The notes below the pieces were generated by a model that saw only the letters and a list, made by a program, of their open reading frames with translations, did no database searches and was not told the origin of the DNA. A stretch of 51,098 nucleotides of DNA, taken from contig NZ_JAQFVG010000268.1 of assembly GCF_029439455.1 (NCBI RefSeq), forward strand, positions 1 to 51,098. Direction: 5' to 3'. Position numbers and translations under genes: made by a program. This document shows positions 1 through 9,681 of this stretch, one piece after another. This DNA is from Caballeronia sp. BR00000012568055. GTDB lineage: Bacteria; Pseudomonadota; Gammaproteobacteria; Burkholderiales; Burkholderiaceae. Position 1 is the stretch's first letter. Each line of letters begins with the position of its first letter.

Positions 1-2
1 CC

Positions 3-50
3 GAGCAGGCCGCAGCGGAAGCGCAGCAGCACCACACGGCGCATCGTTGA
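3..50 (+). CDS. C-terminal end of an upstream gene (partial)
   Basis: The frame starting at base 3 is open to a TGA at 48-50 and reads E-Q-A-A-A-E-A-Q-Q-H-H-T-A-H-R. A rho-independent terminator follows 15 bp after the stop, as expected at the end of a plus-strand gene. Only 15 codons are visible, so no family can be assigned. The Ala/Gln/His-rich tail fits a disordered C-terminus. It could also be non-coding sequence that happens to be open. Confidence 0.4.
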   Translation, partial: EQAAAEAQQHHTAHR

Positions 51-65
51 AACCCAAGCGCAAAG

Positions 66-103
66 AAAAAGCCGGATTCGTCCTTCAACGAATCCGGCTT
101 TTT
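66..103. terminator. Bidirectional rho-independent terminator
   Basis: A perfect 15-bp inverted repeat (arms 66-80 and 89-103, core GCCGGATTCG) encloses an 8-base loop. It is flanked by an A-run on the left and a T-run on the right, so it can end transcription from both directions: the partial gene on the left and the minus-strand endopeptidase gene on the right. Confidence 0.85.
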
Positions 104-122
104 CGCTTCTAAGCAACCGCAA

Positions 123-1310
123 TCAGGGATTGGCGCTGCTGCCCATATCCGCGCTCATGATATGCGGCTCGCCGAGCGTATCGAGGAACGAACGCAGACG
201 GCCTGCATCGGCGAAACGCGAGTACTTGCCGTACGAATCCAGCAGCACCATGACGACCGGACGGCCATTCACGGTCGCCTGCATCACGAGACACTCACCC
301 GCCTCGTTGATGAAACCCGTCTTTTGCAAGCCGATATCCCACGACTGATTGCGCACCAGCGCATTCGTGCTGTTGTAGGCAATATTGCGCTTGCCGGTAT
401 TGACTTCATAGCTCCGGTCCGTCGAGAACCTGCGGATGATCGGATACTGATACGCCGCGTTCACCATCTTCACGAGATCGCGCGCGCTGGACACGTTCAG
501 GCTCGTGAGACCCGTGGAGTTCTCGAAGTGCGTGTCGGTCATGCCGAGCGACTTCGCCTTCGCATTCATCGCGGCGATAAACGCCGGACGGCCACCGGGG
601 TAATAACGCGACAACGCCGCCGCCGCGCGATTTTCCGACGCCATCAGCGCGATATGCAGCATATCTTCGCGATTCAGCACCGAACCCACTGCCAAACGCG
701 AGCCGGTGAACTTCTCATAATCGCGATCTTCGTCGGTCACCGTCATTTCATCGGTGAGCGGCAGATGCGAGTCGAGCGTGACCATCGCCGTCATCAGCTT
801 GGTGATGGAGGCGATCGGCACCACGGCGCGCGAATTCTTGTCGAACAGCGTTTCCGACGTGTTCTGATCGACCACGTACGCGACGCTCGAACGCAGCGCG
901 AGGCTGTCGGGCGTCTCGTGCAGGCCGAACGCCTGACCGACCGACGTCGCACGCGGCTGGTACGCAACCGCGTGCACGGCACCACGACGCGAATGACTGT
1001 CCATCCGATACCGCGCGCGATGCTTCGAGGCGCGCGGTGCATCGTCGTCTTCAGCGGCGGCGACCTTGACGGCTTTCACCGGCTTTGGCGCTTTCAGCGA
1101 TGTTTTCGCGACGCGCGCCGGCTTTTCTGCCTGCGCGGACGATTTAGCGGTTTTTTTGGCGGTTTTGGTTGTAGTTGCGGTCTTTGCAAGGGCTTCAGCC
1201 GGAGCCGCTGCGAAGGACGTCGCTACTGCGATGGAGACGGCGAGCGACAATGCGGAGCGCACTGCCACGCCATGCACCACCTTCAACGACGAAAACATTT
1301 CGGTTTTCAT
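123..1310 (-). CDS. pbpG: D-alanyl-D-alanine endopeptidase (PBP7/PbpG type), peptidase S11
   Basis: Periplasmic serine D,D-peptidase that cleaves peptide cross-bridges in peptidoglycan. With the ATG at 1310 the protein is 395 residues. A hydrophobic signal segment lies at about residues 12-35, then a Lys/Ala-rich low-complexity stretch to about 100, then the S11 catalytic domain. All three penicillin-binding motifs are visible: SITK (168-171, nucleophile S168), SEN (225-227) and KTG (330-332). The frame stays open upstream to 1589, but those extra 93 codons lack a signal peptide, so the start before MKTEMFSSLKVV was chosen. The Lys/Ala linker is longer than in E. coli PbpG and makes the protein larger than the usual ~310 residues; it probably spans the periplasm or binds the wall. 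The gene is monocistronic, with a terminator at 66-103. Confidence 0.9.
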   Translation of the reverse strand: MKTEMFSSLKVVHGVAVRSALSLAVSIAVATSFAAAPAEALAKTATTTKTAKKTAKSSAQAEKPARVAKTSLKAPKPVKAVKVAAAEDDDAPRASKHRARYRMDSHSRRGAVHAVAYQPRATSVGQAFGLHETPDSLALRSSVAYVVDQNTSETLFDKNSRAVVPIASITKLMTAMVTLDSHLPLTDEMTVTDEDRDYEKFTGSRLAVGSVLNREDMLHIALMASENRAAAALSRYYPGGRPAFIAAMNAKAKSLGMTDTHFENSTGLTSLNVSSARDLVKMVNAAYQYPIIRRFSTDRSYEVNTGKRNIAYNSTNALVRNQSWDIGLQKTGFINEAGECLVMQATVNGRPVVMVLLDSYGKYSRFADAGRLRSFLDTLGEPHIMSADMGSSANP

Positions 1311-1932
1311 TAGTGTTCTATTGGGCGGCTGGAGAGTACCGCCAAGTGTAGTGAAGCTGTGAAATTTAAGCAATATTAAGCACTTATCGACGCTCGTTAA
1401 ACCGAGTTGTAAGCGCCGTTTGCCTACTGCTGACACATTTGCACACAATGATCGGAAAATACGATCATTCGCGCTGAACAATACTGCCGGCAACACGCTC
1501 TCGCATCGCGGTAATGAGCGCACTATCGGCAAAACTTTCTGCGACTTGAGGCTGAAAGATGAAATTCGGGTCCGTACCACGCGCAGCATCGTCGTGGAGG
1601 CGTTAATGAAAACGGCGGGAGTGTCGCGCTGCGGCAGCTTCGTCGTGATCGACAGCCGAAATGTTAACGTTTCTTCAACAATTTGGTGTACGGCGTCATC
1701 CTAAAAATAAGACGGGCTACAGAATTATCCTGATTCTCGCGCTGCACCAGTTAAGTCGGCAGGCTTGACGCACCAACATAAAATAGTCACTGAAGCATGA
1801 TTTCATAAGGCTCTCCGGTTACCCGGCGGCCTCAAACAGTCGATGACCAAACTGGTGCATAGGGTTTTCACGGACTCGTCATATGCAACCGAACGCTCGT
1901 GTTAAGTTATTGTTTAAACAGCGTTTTCGCGC

Positions 1933-1951
1933 TTTTGTGCGGCGCACAAAA
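1933..1951. promoter_or_regulatory. Perfect dyad abutting the phaP promoter, candidate PhaR operator
   Basis: TTTTGTGC-N3-GCACAAAA has two perfect 8-bp arms and ends 5 bp before the -35 box of the phaP promoter. Weaker outer symmetry (GCGTTTT near 1921 and AAACGC near 1951) extends it. PhaR repressors of PHB-accumulating bacteria bind TGC/GCA-rich dyads at phasin promoters, which makes PhaR the obvious candidate. The assignment is inferred from position and symmetry only. Confidence 0.5.
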
Positions 1952-1956
1952 AACGC

Positions 1957-1984
1957 TTGACATCCATAGGAATTTCTCTAAAAT
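1957..1984 (+). promoter_or_regulatory. Sigma-70 promoter of phaP
   Basis: A perfect -35 box TTGACA (1957-1962) is followed after 16 bp by TAAAAT (1979-1984, 5 of 6 to consensus). This predicts transcription from about 1991 and a leader of roughly 115 nt before the phaP ATG at 2106. A strong promoter fits the high abundance of phasins. Confidence 0.7.
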
Positions 1985-2105
1985 GGCCTTCATGTTGCGA
2001 CGCACCAATACTTTTTTGTGCCGGTCGCAGCGTTCGGAGCGCCAAGCGCCCGTATCTATCCAAACCATGACCCGCGTTTGATGGGTCGGTAATCAGGAGC
2101 CTGAG

Positions 2106-2681
2106 ATGACCTTGTTGACCCCCGAGCAAATCGCCGCTGCACAGAAATCCAACTTCGACACGCTGTTCGGTCTGACGAACAAAGCGTTCGAAGGTATCGA
2201 AAAGCTGGTTGAACTGAATCTGCAAGTCGTGAAGTCGACGCTGGCCGAAAGCCAAGAGAACACGCAGCGTGCTCTGTCGGTCAAGGACGCTCAGGAACTG
2301 CTCGCACTGCAAGCCAGCCTGTCGCAGCCGGTTGCAGAAAAGGTGCTGTCGTATGGCCGTCACCTGTATGAAATCGCATCGGCTACGCAAGCTGAATTCG
2401 CCCGCGTTGCTGAAGCTCAGTACGAAGAGCAAAACCGCAAGGTGCAAACGCTCGTTGACAACGTCGCGAAGAACGCACCGGCTGGTTCGGAAACGGCTGT
2501 CGCAGTCATGAAGTCGGCCATCACCGCCGCCAACACGACGTACGAAACGGTTCACAAGGCAACGAAGCAAGCTGTCGAAATCGCTGAAAGCAACTTCAAC
2601 GCTGCCGCTACGGCCGCCACGAAGGCTGCTACGCAAGCGACGGAACAAGCTTCGCGCGTCGCCAAGAAGTCGGTTGCCTAA
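2106..2681 (+). CDS. phaP: Phasin family protein (PHB granule-associated)
   Basis: Phasins coat polyhydroxybutyrate granules and control their size and number. The 191-residue protein has the TIGR01841-type phasin pattern: N-terminal [16 protein letters not shown], a [13 protein letters not shown] amphipathic helix at about 28-42, and a helical body without cysteine. The C-terminal tail is Ala/Thr/Lys-rich (about 160-191) and resembles the PhaM/histone-like tails that touch DNA or granules. AGGAG at 2095-2099 sets the start. Codon use is strongly biased, as in highly expressed genes. It has its own promoter and a terminator at 2732-2757, so it is probably monocistronic. Confidence 0.93.
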   Translation: MTLLTPEQIAAAQKSNFDTLFGLTNKAFEGIEKLVELNLQVVKSTLAESQENTQRALSVKDAQELLALQASLSQPVAEKVLSYGRHLYEIASATQAEFARVAEAQYEEQNRKVQTLVDNVAKNAPAGSETAVAVMKSAITAANTTYETVHKATKQAVEIAESNFNAAATAATKAATQATEQASRVAKKSVA

Positions 2682-2731
2682 GTTTGTTGCGCCGGGTTTA
2701 GGCCCGGTGGCTTGAAGCACGTATCACGAAG

Positions 2732-2757
2732 AACCCGGCCATCGCGCCGGGTTTTTT
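2732..2757 (+). terminator. Rho-independent terminator of phaP
   Basis: The 8-bp stem AACCCGGC / GCCGGGTT (2732-2739 and 2746-2753) is followed directly by more T residues to 2757. It lies 50 bp past the phaP stop and reads correctly on the plus strand. Confidence 0.85.
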
Positions 2758-2791
2758 GTCGTCTGTACTGTTTGTCTGCACGCCGCGAAAT

Positions 2792-2826
2792 AAAAAAGCG
2801 CGCCCCAGTGACGGAGCGCGCTTTTT
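2792..2826 (-). terminator. Terminator of the aceE-aceF-lpdA operon
   Basis: The 11-bp inverted repeat AAAAAGCGCGC (2793-2803) / GCGCGCTTTTT (2816-2826) lies 21 bp past the lpdA stop. On the minus strand the stem is followed by a T-run. The flanking A/T runs may also let it work as a second barrier for plus-strand transcripts from phaP. Confidence 0.85.
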
Positions 2827-2847
2827 CGCGTACTGAAAATCGACCGC

Positions 2848-4890
2848 TTACTTCTTCTTTTGCGGCGGCAAATCCGTACACACGCCTTCGTACAACTCGG
2901 CCGCCATCCCAACCGATTCACCCAGCGTCGGGTGCGGGTGAATGGTCTTGCCGATGTCGGTTGCATCCGCGCCCATCTCGATCGCGAGACACACTTCGCT
3001 GATCAGATCGCCCGCGTTCAAACCGACGATACCGCCGCCGATCACGCGATGCGTTTCTTCATCGAAAATAAGCTTGGTGAAACCTTCGTCGCGGCCATTG
3101 GCGATCGCGCGGCCCGATGCGGCCCACGGGAAGACTGCCTTGCCGAACTTGATGCCTTCGGCCTTGCACTGCTCTTCCGTCTTGCCCGCCCACGCCACTT
3201 CCGGATCCGTATACGCGACGGACGGAATCTGCATGGCATCGAAATACGCTTTCTCGCCGTGCGCGGCTTCCGCTGCGACGTGGCCTTCGTGTACGGCCTT
3301 GTGCGCGAGCATCGGCTGGCCGACCAGATCGCCGATGGCGAAAATGTGCGGCACATTCGTGCGCATCTGCTTATCGACGTTGATAAAGCCGCGATCCGTC
3401 ACCGATACGCCCGCCTTGTCCGCGCCGATCTTGCCGCCGTTCGGACTGCGGCCGACCGCCAGCAACACGAGGTCATAACGTTGCGGTTCAGCCGGCGCTT
3501 TCTCACCTTCGAACGTCACGTAGATGCCGTCTTCCTTGACTTCGGCCTTGGTCGTCTTGGTCTTGAGCATCACGTTCGTGAAGCGCTTGGAATTGAACTT
3601 CTCCCAGACCTTCACGAGATCGCGGTCCGCGCCCTGCATCAGACCATCGAGCATTTCGACCACGTCGATATCCGCGCCGAGCGTTGAATACACCGTCGCC
3701 ATTTCCAGACCGATAATGCCGCCGCCGACCACGAGCATGCGCTTGGGCAACTGACGCAGTTCGAGCGCGCCGGTGGAATCGACCACGCGGGGATCGTCGG
3801 GGAAGAACGGCAGCTTCACGGATTGCGAACCGGCCGCGATGATCGCCTGCTTGAACTTGACAACCTTCTTGCCTTCCGGACCCGTCACTTCCATATGGTT
3901 CGGATCGACGAACGCGCCGACGCCCGTGACCACTTGCACCTTGCGCGCCTTCGCCATGCCAGCCAGACCGCCCGTCAGCTTCTTGACGACGCCTTCCTTG
4001 AAGCCGCGCAGCTTGTCGAGATCGACCTTCGGCTCACCGAAACTGATGCCGTGCGATGCAAGCGCCGCCGCTTCGTCGATCACCAGCGCCGTATGCAGCA
4101 GCGCCTTCGACGGAATACAGCCGACATTCAGACACACGCCGCCCAGCGTCGAATAACGTTCGACGAGCACGGTTCTCATGCCGAGATCGGCGGAACGGAA
4201 CGCGGCCGAGTAACCGCCGGGGCCAGCGCCGAGCACGAGCATGTCGCATTCGACATCCGCCGAGCCCGAATAGCTGCCGGCTTGTGGCGCGGGCGTCGGC
4301 GCGGGAGCGGCTTTTTGCGGAGCAGGCGCAGCGGCAGGCGCAGCGCCGCCTTCGAGCGTCAGAATCAGCGTGCCTTCGGACACGTTGTCGCCGACCTTGA
4401 CCTTCAGCTCCTTGACCACGCCCGCTGCGGGCGACGGCACATCCATCGTCGCCTTGTCGGATTCGAGCGTGACGAGCGATTGCTCTTTCTCGACCTTGTC
4501 GCCCGGCTTCACGTGCACTTCGATAACCGGAATGTCCTTGAAGTCACCGATATCCGGCACCTTCACGTCCTGCGAACCGCCACCGCTTGCCGCAGGAGCA
4601 GCAGTCGGCGCGGGCGCAGCAGCAGGCGCGGGAGCCGGCGACGGTGCAGCCGCCGAAGTCTCGATCATCGCAATGACCGAACCCTGCGAAACCTTGTCGC
4701 CCTGTTTGACCTTCACTTCCTTGATCGTGCCCGCGACGTCGGCCGGCACTTCCATCGTGGCTTTATCGGTTTCGAGCGTGATGACGCCCTGTTCCTTCTC
4801 GATGGAATCGCCGGGCTTGATATTGACTTCGATGACATCGACATCGGAGAAGTCGCCGATGTCGGGTACTTTTAGTTCGACGAGACTCAT
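2848..4890 (-). CDS. lpdA: Dihydrolipoyl dehydrogenase (E3 of pyruvate dehydrogenase) with two N-terminal lipoyl domains
   Basis: E3 reoxidises dihydrolipoyl groups of the E2 core with FAD and NAD+. The 680-residue protein starts with two lipoyl domains (about 4-78 and 108-182) whose DKA motifs give lipoyl-lysines K43 and K146, joined by Ala/Pro-rich swinging linkers. The flavoprotein follows: FAD motif GAGPGG (221-226), redox disulfide C253/C258 in CLNVGC, NAD motif GGGIIG (389-394), and the C-terminal catalytic pair H653/E658 in HPHPTLGE. E3 proteins with one lipoyl domain (about 590 residues) are known in related beta-proteobacteria; the second domain adds about 100 residues. That domain is close to identical in DNA with the second lipoyl domain of aceF. 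It is the last gene of the operon, 92 bp after aceF. Confidence 0.95.
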   Translation of the reverse strand: MSLVELKVPDIGDFSDVDVIEVNIKPGDSIEKEQGVITLETDKATMEVPADVAGTIKEVKVKQGDKVSQGSVIAMIETSAAAPSPAPAPAAAPAPTAAPAASGGGSQDVKVPDIGDFKDIPVIEVHVKPGDKVEKEQSLVTLESDKATMDVPSPAAGVVKELKVKVGDNVSEGTLILTLEGGAAPAAAPAPQKAAPAPTPAPQAGSYSGSADVECDMLVLGAGPGGYSAAFRSADLGMRTVLVERYSTLGGVCLNVGCIPSKALLHTALVIDEAAALASHGISFGEPKVDLDKLRGFKEGVVKKLTGGLAGMAKARKVQVVTGVGAFVDPNHMEVTGPEGKKVVKFKQAIIAAGSQSVKLPFFPDDPRVVDSTGALELRQLPKRMLVVGGGIIGLEMATVYSTLGADIDVVEMLDGLMQGADRDLVKVWEKFNSKRFTNVMLKTKTTKAEVKEDGIYVTFEGEKAPAEPQRYDLVLLAVGRSPNGGKIGADKAGVSVTDRGFINVDKQMRTNVPHIFAIGDLVGQPMLAHKAVHEGHVAAEAAHGEKAYFDAMQIPSVAYTDPEVAWAGKTEEQCKAEGIKFGKAVFPWAASGRAIANGRDEGFTKLIFDEETHRVIGGGIVGLNAGDLISEVCLAIEMGADATDIGKTIHPHPTLGESVGMAAELYEGVCTDLPPQKKK

Positions 4891-4917
4891 GTTGTCCCCT
4901 AAGAGATGTGCGGATGA

Positions 4918-4951
4918 AACCCCGGACTCACGTACGCGTAAGCCCGAGGTT
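4918..4951 (-). other. Hairpin in the aceF-lpdA spacer
   Basis: Arms 4918-4929 and 4940-4951 are inverted repeats with two internal mismatches in the plus-strand reading. Read as minus-strand RNA, the operon's sense, both become G-U pairs, so the hairpin fits RNA better than DNA. There is no T-run, so it is not an obvious terminator. It could adjust mRNA stability between the E2 and E3 cistrons. Confidence 0.5.
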
Positions 4952-4982
4952 CCGCCGTCGGCCAGATCAGAAGATCAAGCGA

Positions 4983-6620
4983 TCAGAGAATGACGCGACG
5001 GAAATCGCCCAGAATCGCCGACAGATAAGCGTTGAAGCGCGCAGCCGCCGCACCGTCGATCACGCGATGGTCGTACGACAGCGACATCGGCAGCGTCAGA
5101 CGCGGCACGAACTGCTTACCGTCCCACACCGGCTTCTGATAGCCGCGCGACAGACCGAGAATCGCGACTTCGGGAGCGTTGATGATCGGCGTGAAATGCG
5201 TCCCGCCGATCCCGCCCAGCGACGAAATCGAGAAGCAGCCGCCCTGCATCTGATCGGGCTTCAGCTTGCCGTCGCGCGCGAGCTTCGACAGGTCCGCCAT
5301 TTCCTTGGCGATATCGACGAGGCCCTTCTTGTCTGCGTCGCGGATCACCGGAACAACGAGGCCGTTCGGCGTATCGGCTGCGAAACCGATGTTGTAGTAC
5401 TGCTTGAACACGAGCGTGTCGCCGTCCAGGCTTGCATTGAAGTCCGGGAACTTCTTGAGCGCCGAGACCACGGCCTTGATGACGAACGCGAGCATGGTGA
5501 ACTTGACGCCCGCCTTTTCGTGTTCCTTGTTCAGCTTGACGCGCAGCTCTTCCAGCTCGGTGATATCGGCTTCGTCGTTGTTCGTGACGTGCGGGATCAT
5601 CACCCAGTTGCGATGCAGATTCGCACCCGAGATCTTCTTGATGCGCGACAGCGGTTTGGCATCGACCGGACCGAACTTGGTGAAGTCGATCTTCGGCCAC
5701 GGCAGCAGACCGAGTTCGCCACCGCCACCACCAGCCGACGCGGCTGCGGCAGGCGCTGCGGCCTGACCGGTCATCACGCCCTTGACGAACGCGGTGACGT
5801 CTTCCTGCGTGATACGGTTCTTCGGACCCGTGCCCCTCACACGCGATACATCCACGCCCAGTTCACGCGCGAACTTGCGCACCGACGGCGATGCGTGGCT
5901 CGACGTGCGCGAGCCGTCGCCTGCGGGAATGGCCGGAGCCTGAGCAAGCGCGGACGCGCCGCCTTGCGGCGCGGGCGCGGGTTTCGCGGGCGCATCCGAC
6001 GGGACTTCCTTCTGCGCGGCAGGAGCCGGTGCCGGAGCGGGCGCAGGAGCCGCACCGCCAGCGCCACCTTCGAGCACCAGAATCAGCGTGCCTTCGGAGA
6101 CGTTGTCACCGACCTTGACCTTCAGTTCCTTGACCACGCCTGCTGCGGGCGACGGCACATCCATCGTCGCTTTGTCGGATTCGAGCGTGACGAGCGATTG
6201 CTCTTTCTCGACCTTGTCGCCGACCTTCACCGCGATTTCGATAACCGGAATGTCCTTGAAGTCACCGATATCCGGCACCTTCACTTCCACCGAGCCACCG
6301 CTCGACGCAGCCGGAGCCGGGGCAGGAGCCGCAGCCGGTGCCGGCGCAGCGGCAGGCGCAGGCGCAGCAGTTGCCGCACCACCGCCTTCCAGAATCACGA
6401 TCAGCGTGCCTTCTGACACGTTGTCGCCCACCTTGACCTTCACTTCCTTGACGACGCCCGCTTCCGAACTCGGCACGTCCATCGTCGCCTTGTCGGATTC
6501 CAGCGTCACGAGCGATTGCTCTTTTTCCACGGTATCGCCCGGCTTCACCAGCACTTCAATGACGGGGATGTCCTTGAAATCGCCGATGTCCGGGACTTTG
6601 ATTTCGATCGCTTGACTCAT
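4983..6620 (-). CDS. aceF: Dihydrolipoyl acetyltransferase (E2 of pyruvate dehydrogenase), two lipoyl domains
   Basis: E2 forms the core of the pyruvate dehydrogenase complex and transfers acetyl from lipoamide to CoA. With the ATG at 6620 (GGAG just upstream on the minus strand) the protein is 545 residues. It has lipoyl domain 1 (about 4-78, K44), lipoyl domain 2 (about 111-185, K150), an Ala/Pro linker, the E1/E3-binding domain at about 243-280 (starting ASPSVRKFARELG), another flexible linker, and the catalytic domain from about 315. The acyltransferase motif DHRVIDG is at 517-523, with catalytic H518 and D522. The frame extends to 6680 but runs through the spacer hairpin, so the downstream ATG is preferred. 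E. coli AceF has three lipoyl domains; this one has two. Confidence 0.96.
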   Translation of the reverse strand: MSQAIEIKVPDIGDFKDIPVIEVLVKPGDTVEKEQSLVTLESDKATMDVPSSEAGVVKEVKVKVGDNVSEGTLIVILEGGGAATAAPAPAAAPAPAAAPAPAPAASSGGSVEVKVPDIGDFKDIPVIEIAVKVGDKVEKEQSLVTLESDKATMDVPSPAAGVVKELKVKVGDNVSEGTLILVLEGGAGGAAPAPAPAPAPAAQKEVPSDAPAKPAPAPQGGASALAQAPAIPAGDGSRTSSHASPSVRKFARELGVDVSRVRGTGPKNRITQEDVTAFVKGVMTGQAAAPAAAASAGGGGGELGLLPWPKIDFTKFGPVDAKPLSRIKKISGANLHRNWVMIPHVTNNDEADITELEELRVKLNKEHEKAGVKFTMLAFVIKAVVSALKKFPDFNASLDGDTLVFKQYYNIGFAADTPNGLVVPVIRDADKKGLVDIAKEMADLSKLARDGKLKPDQMQGGCFSISSLGGIGGTHFTPIINAPEVAILGLSRGYQKPVWDGKQFVPRLTLPMSLSYDHRVIDGAAAARFNAYLSAILGDFRRVIL

Positions 6621-6640
6621 TATTAGTGTCTCCTGGCTGC

Positions 6641-6677
6641 ACGCGGGCCTCTTCCCGCTTCGGAAAGAGGCCCGCGT
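6641..6677 (-). other. Perfect 13-bp inverted repeat in the aceE-aceF spacer
   Basis: ACGCGGGCCTCTT (6641-6653) and AAGAGGCCCGCGT (6665-6677) pair without a mismatch around an 11-base loop. There is no T-run after the stem on the minus strand, so the structure is more likely an RNA stabiliser, attenuator or processing site than a full terminator. It lies 20 bp upstream of the aceF start, close to its ribosome binding site. Confidence 0.65.
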
Positions 6678-6700
6678 CACAACGCACGGGGGCGATGCCT

Positions 6701-9394
<2,694 letters not shown>

Positions 9395-9481
9395 GCTCGT
9401 CTCCTGATATGAGGAACACACTCGATGAGAACCGCCGGCGCACGCCCGCAAGAACAGCGAGACAACTGGCCGCGTGCCGGC

Positions 9482-9511
9482 ATTCTAAAGAGGGTCCAGA
9501 CCTTGTAGCAA
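9482..9511 (-). promoter_or_regulatory. Candidate aceE promoter
   Basis: On the minus strand TTGCTA (9506-9511) and TAGAAT (9482-9487, 5 of 6) are separated by 18 bp, predicting a start near 9475 and a leader of about 80 nt. The match at -35 is only moderate. Confidence 0.4.
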
Positions 9512-9526
9512 GGAATTTTTCGAATC

Positions 9527-9543
9527 ATGAGAGTCTATCTCAT
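9527..9543. promoter_or_regulatory. Palindrome ATGAGA-N5-TCTCAT upstream of aceE, candidate operator
   Basis: Two perfect 6-bp arms around a 5-bp centre lie just upstream of the proposed aceE -35 box and between the divergent aceE and kinase genes. The palindrome differs from the E. coli PdhR site (ATTGGT-N3-ACCAAT), and I cannot name its regulator. Confidence 0.45.
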
Positions 9544-9681
9544 AATGCGGAAAATTGCTGCAATGCACCGTCCGATAAGGCTTCTTAGATCAGATGTTTC
9601 CCTCCTTTTTCCTGCATTTGCGTCTTCTTTACCGTCTTTTTACGCCAATTAACAATCAGGCGCTGCGTTACAATCGCTTCC

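Larger units (their letters stand above)
1311..2105. other. Intergenic region between pbpG and phaP (795 bp)
   Basis: I see no convincing gene here. The sequence is more AT-rich than its surroundings. It holds two dyads nearer pbpG (1447-1469, AATGATCG-N7-CGATCATT; 1658-1673, a near-palindrome centred on GTTAAC) and, nearer phaP, a perfect dyad followed by a sigma-70 promoter (1933-1984). The 60-codon open frame at 1899-2081 overlaps the promoter and ends just before the phaP ribosome binding site; I regard it as chance. Confidence 0.6.

Noticed and set aside
1899..2081. Small protein upstream of phaP
   Set aside because: The frame overlaps the promoter and dyad, lacks a ribosome binding site and ends next to the phaP site.
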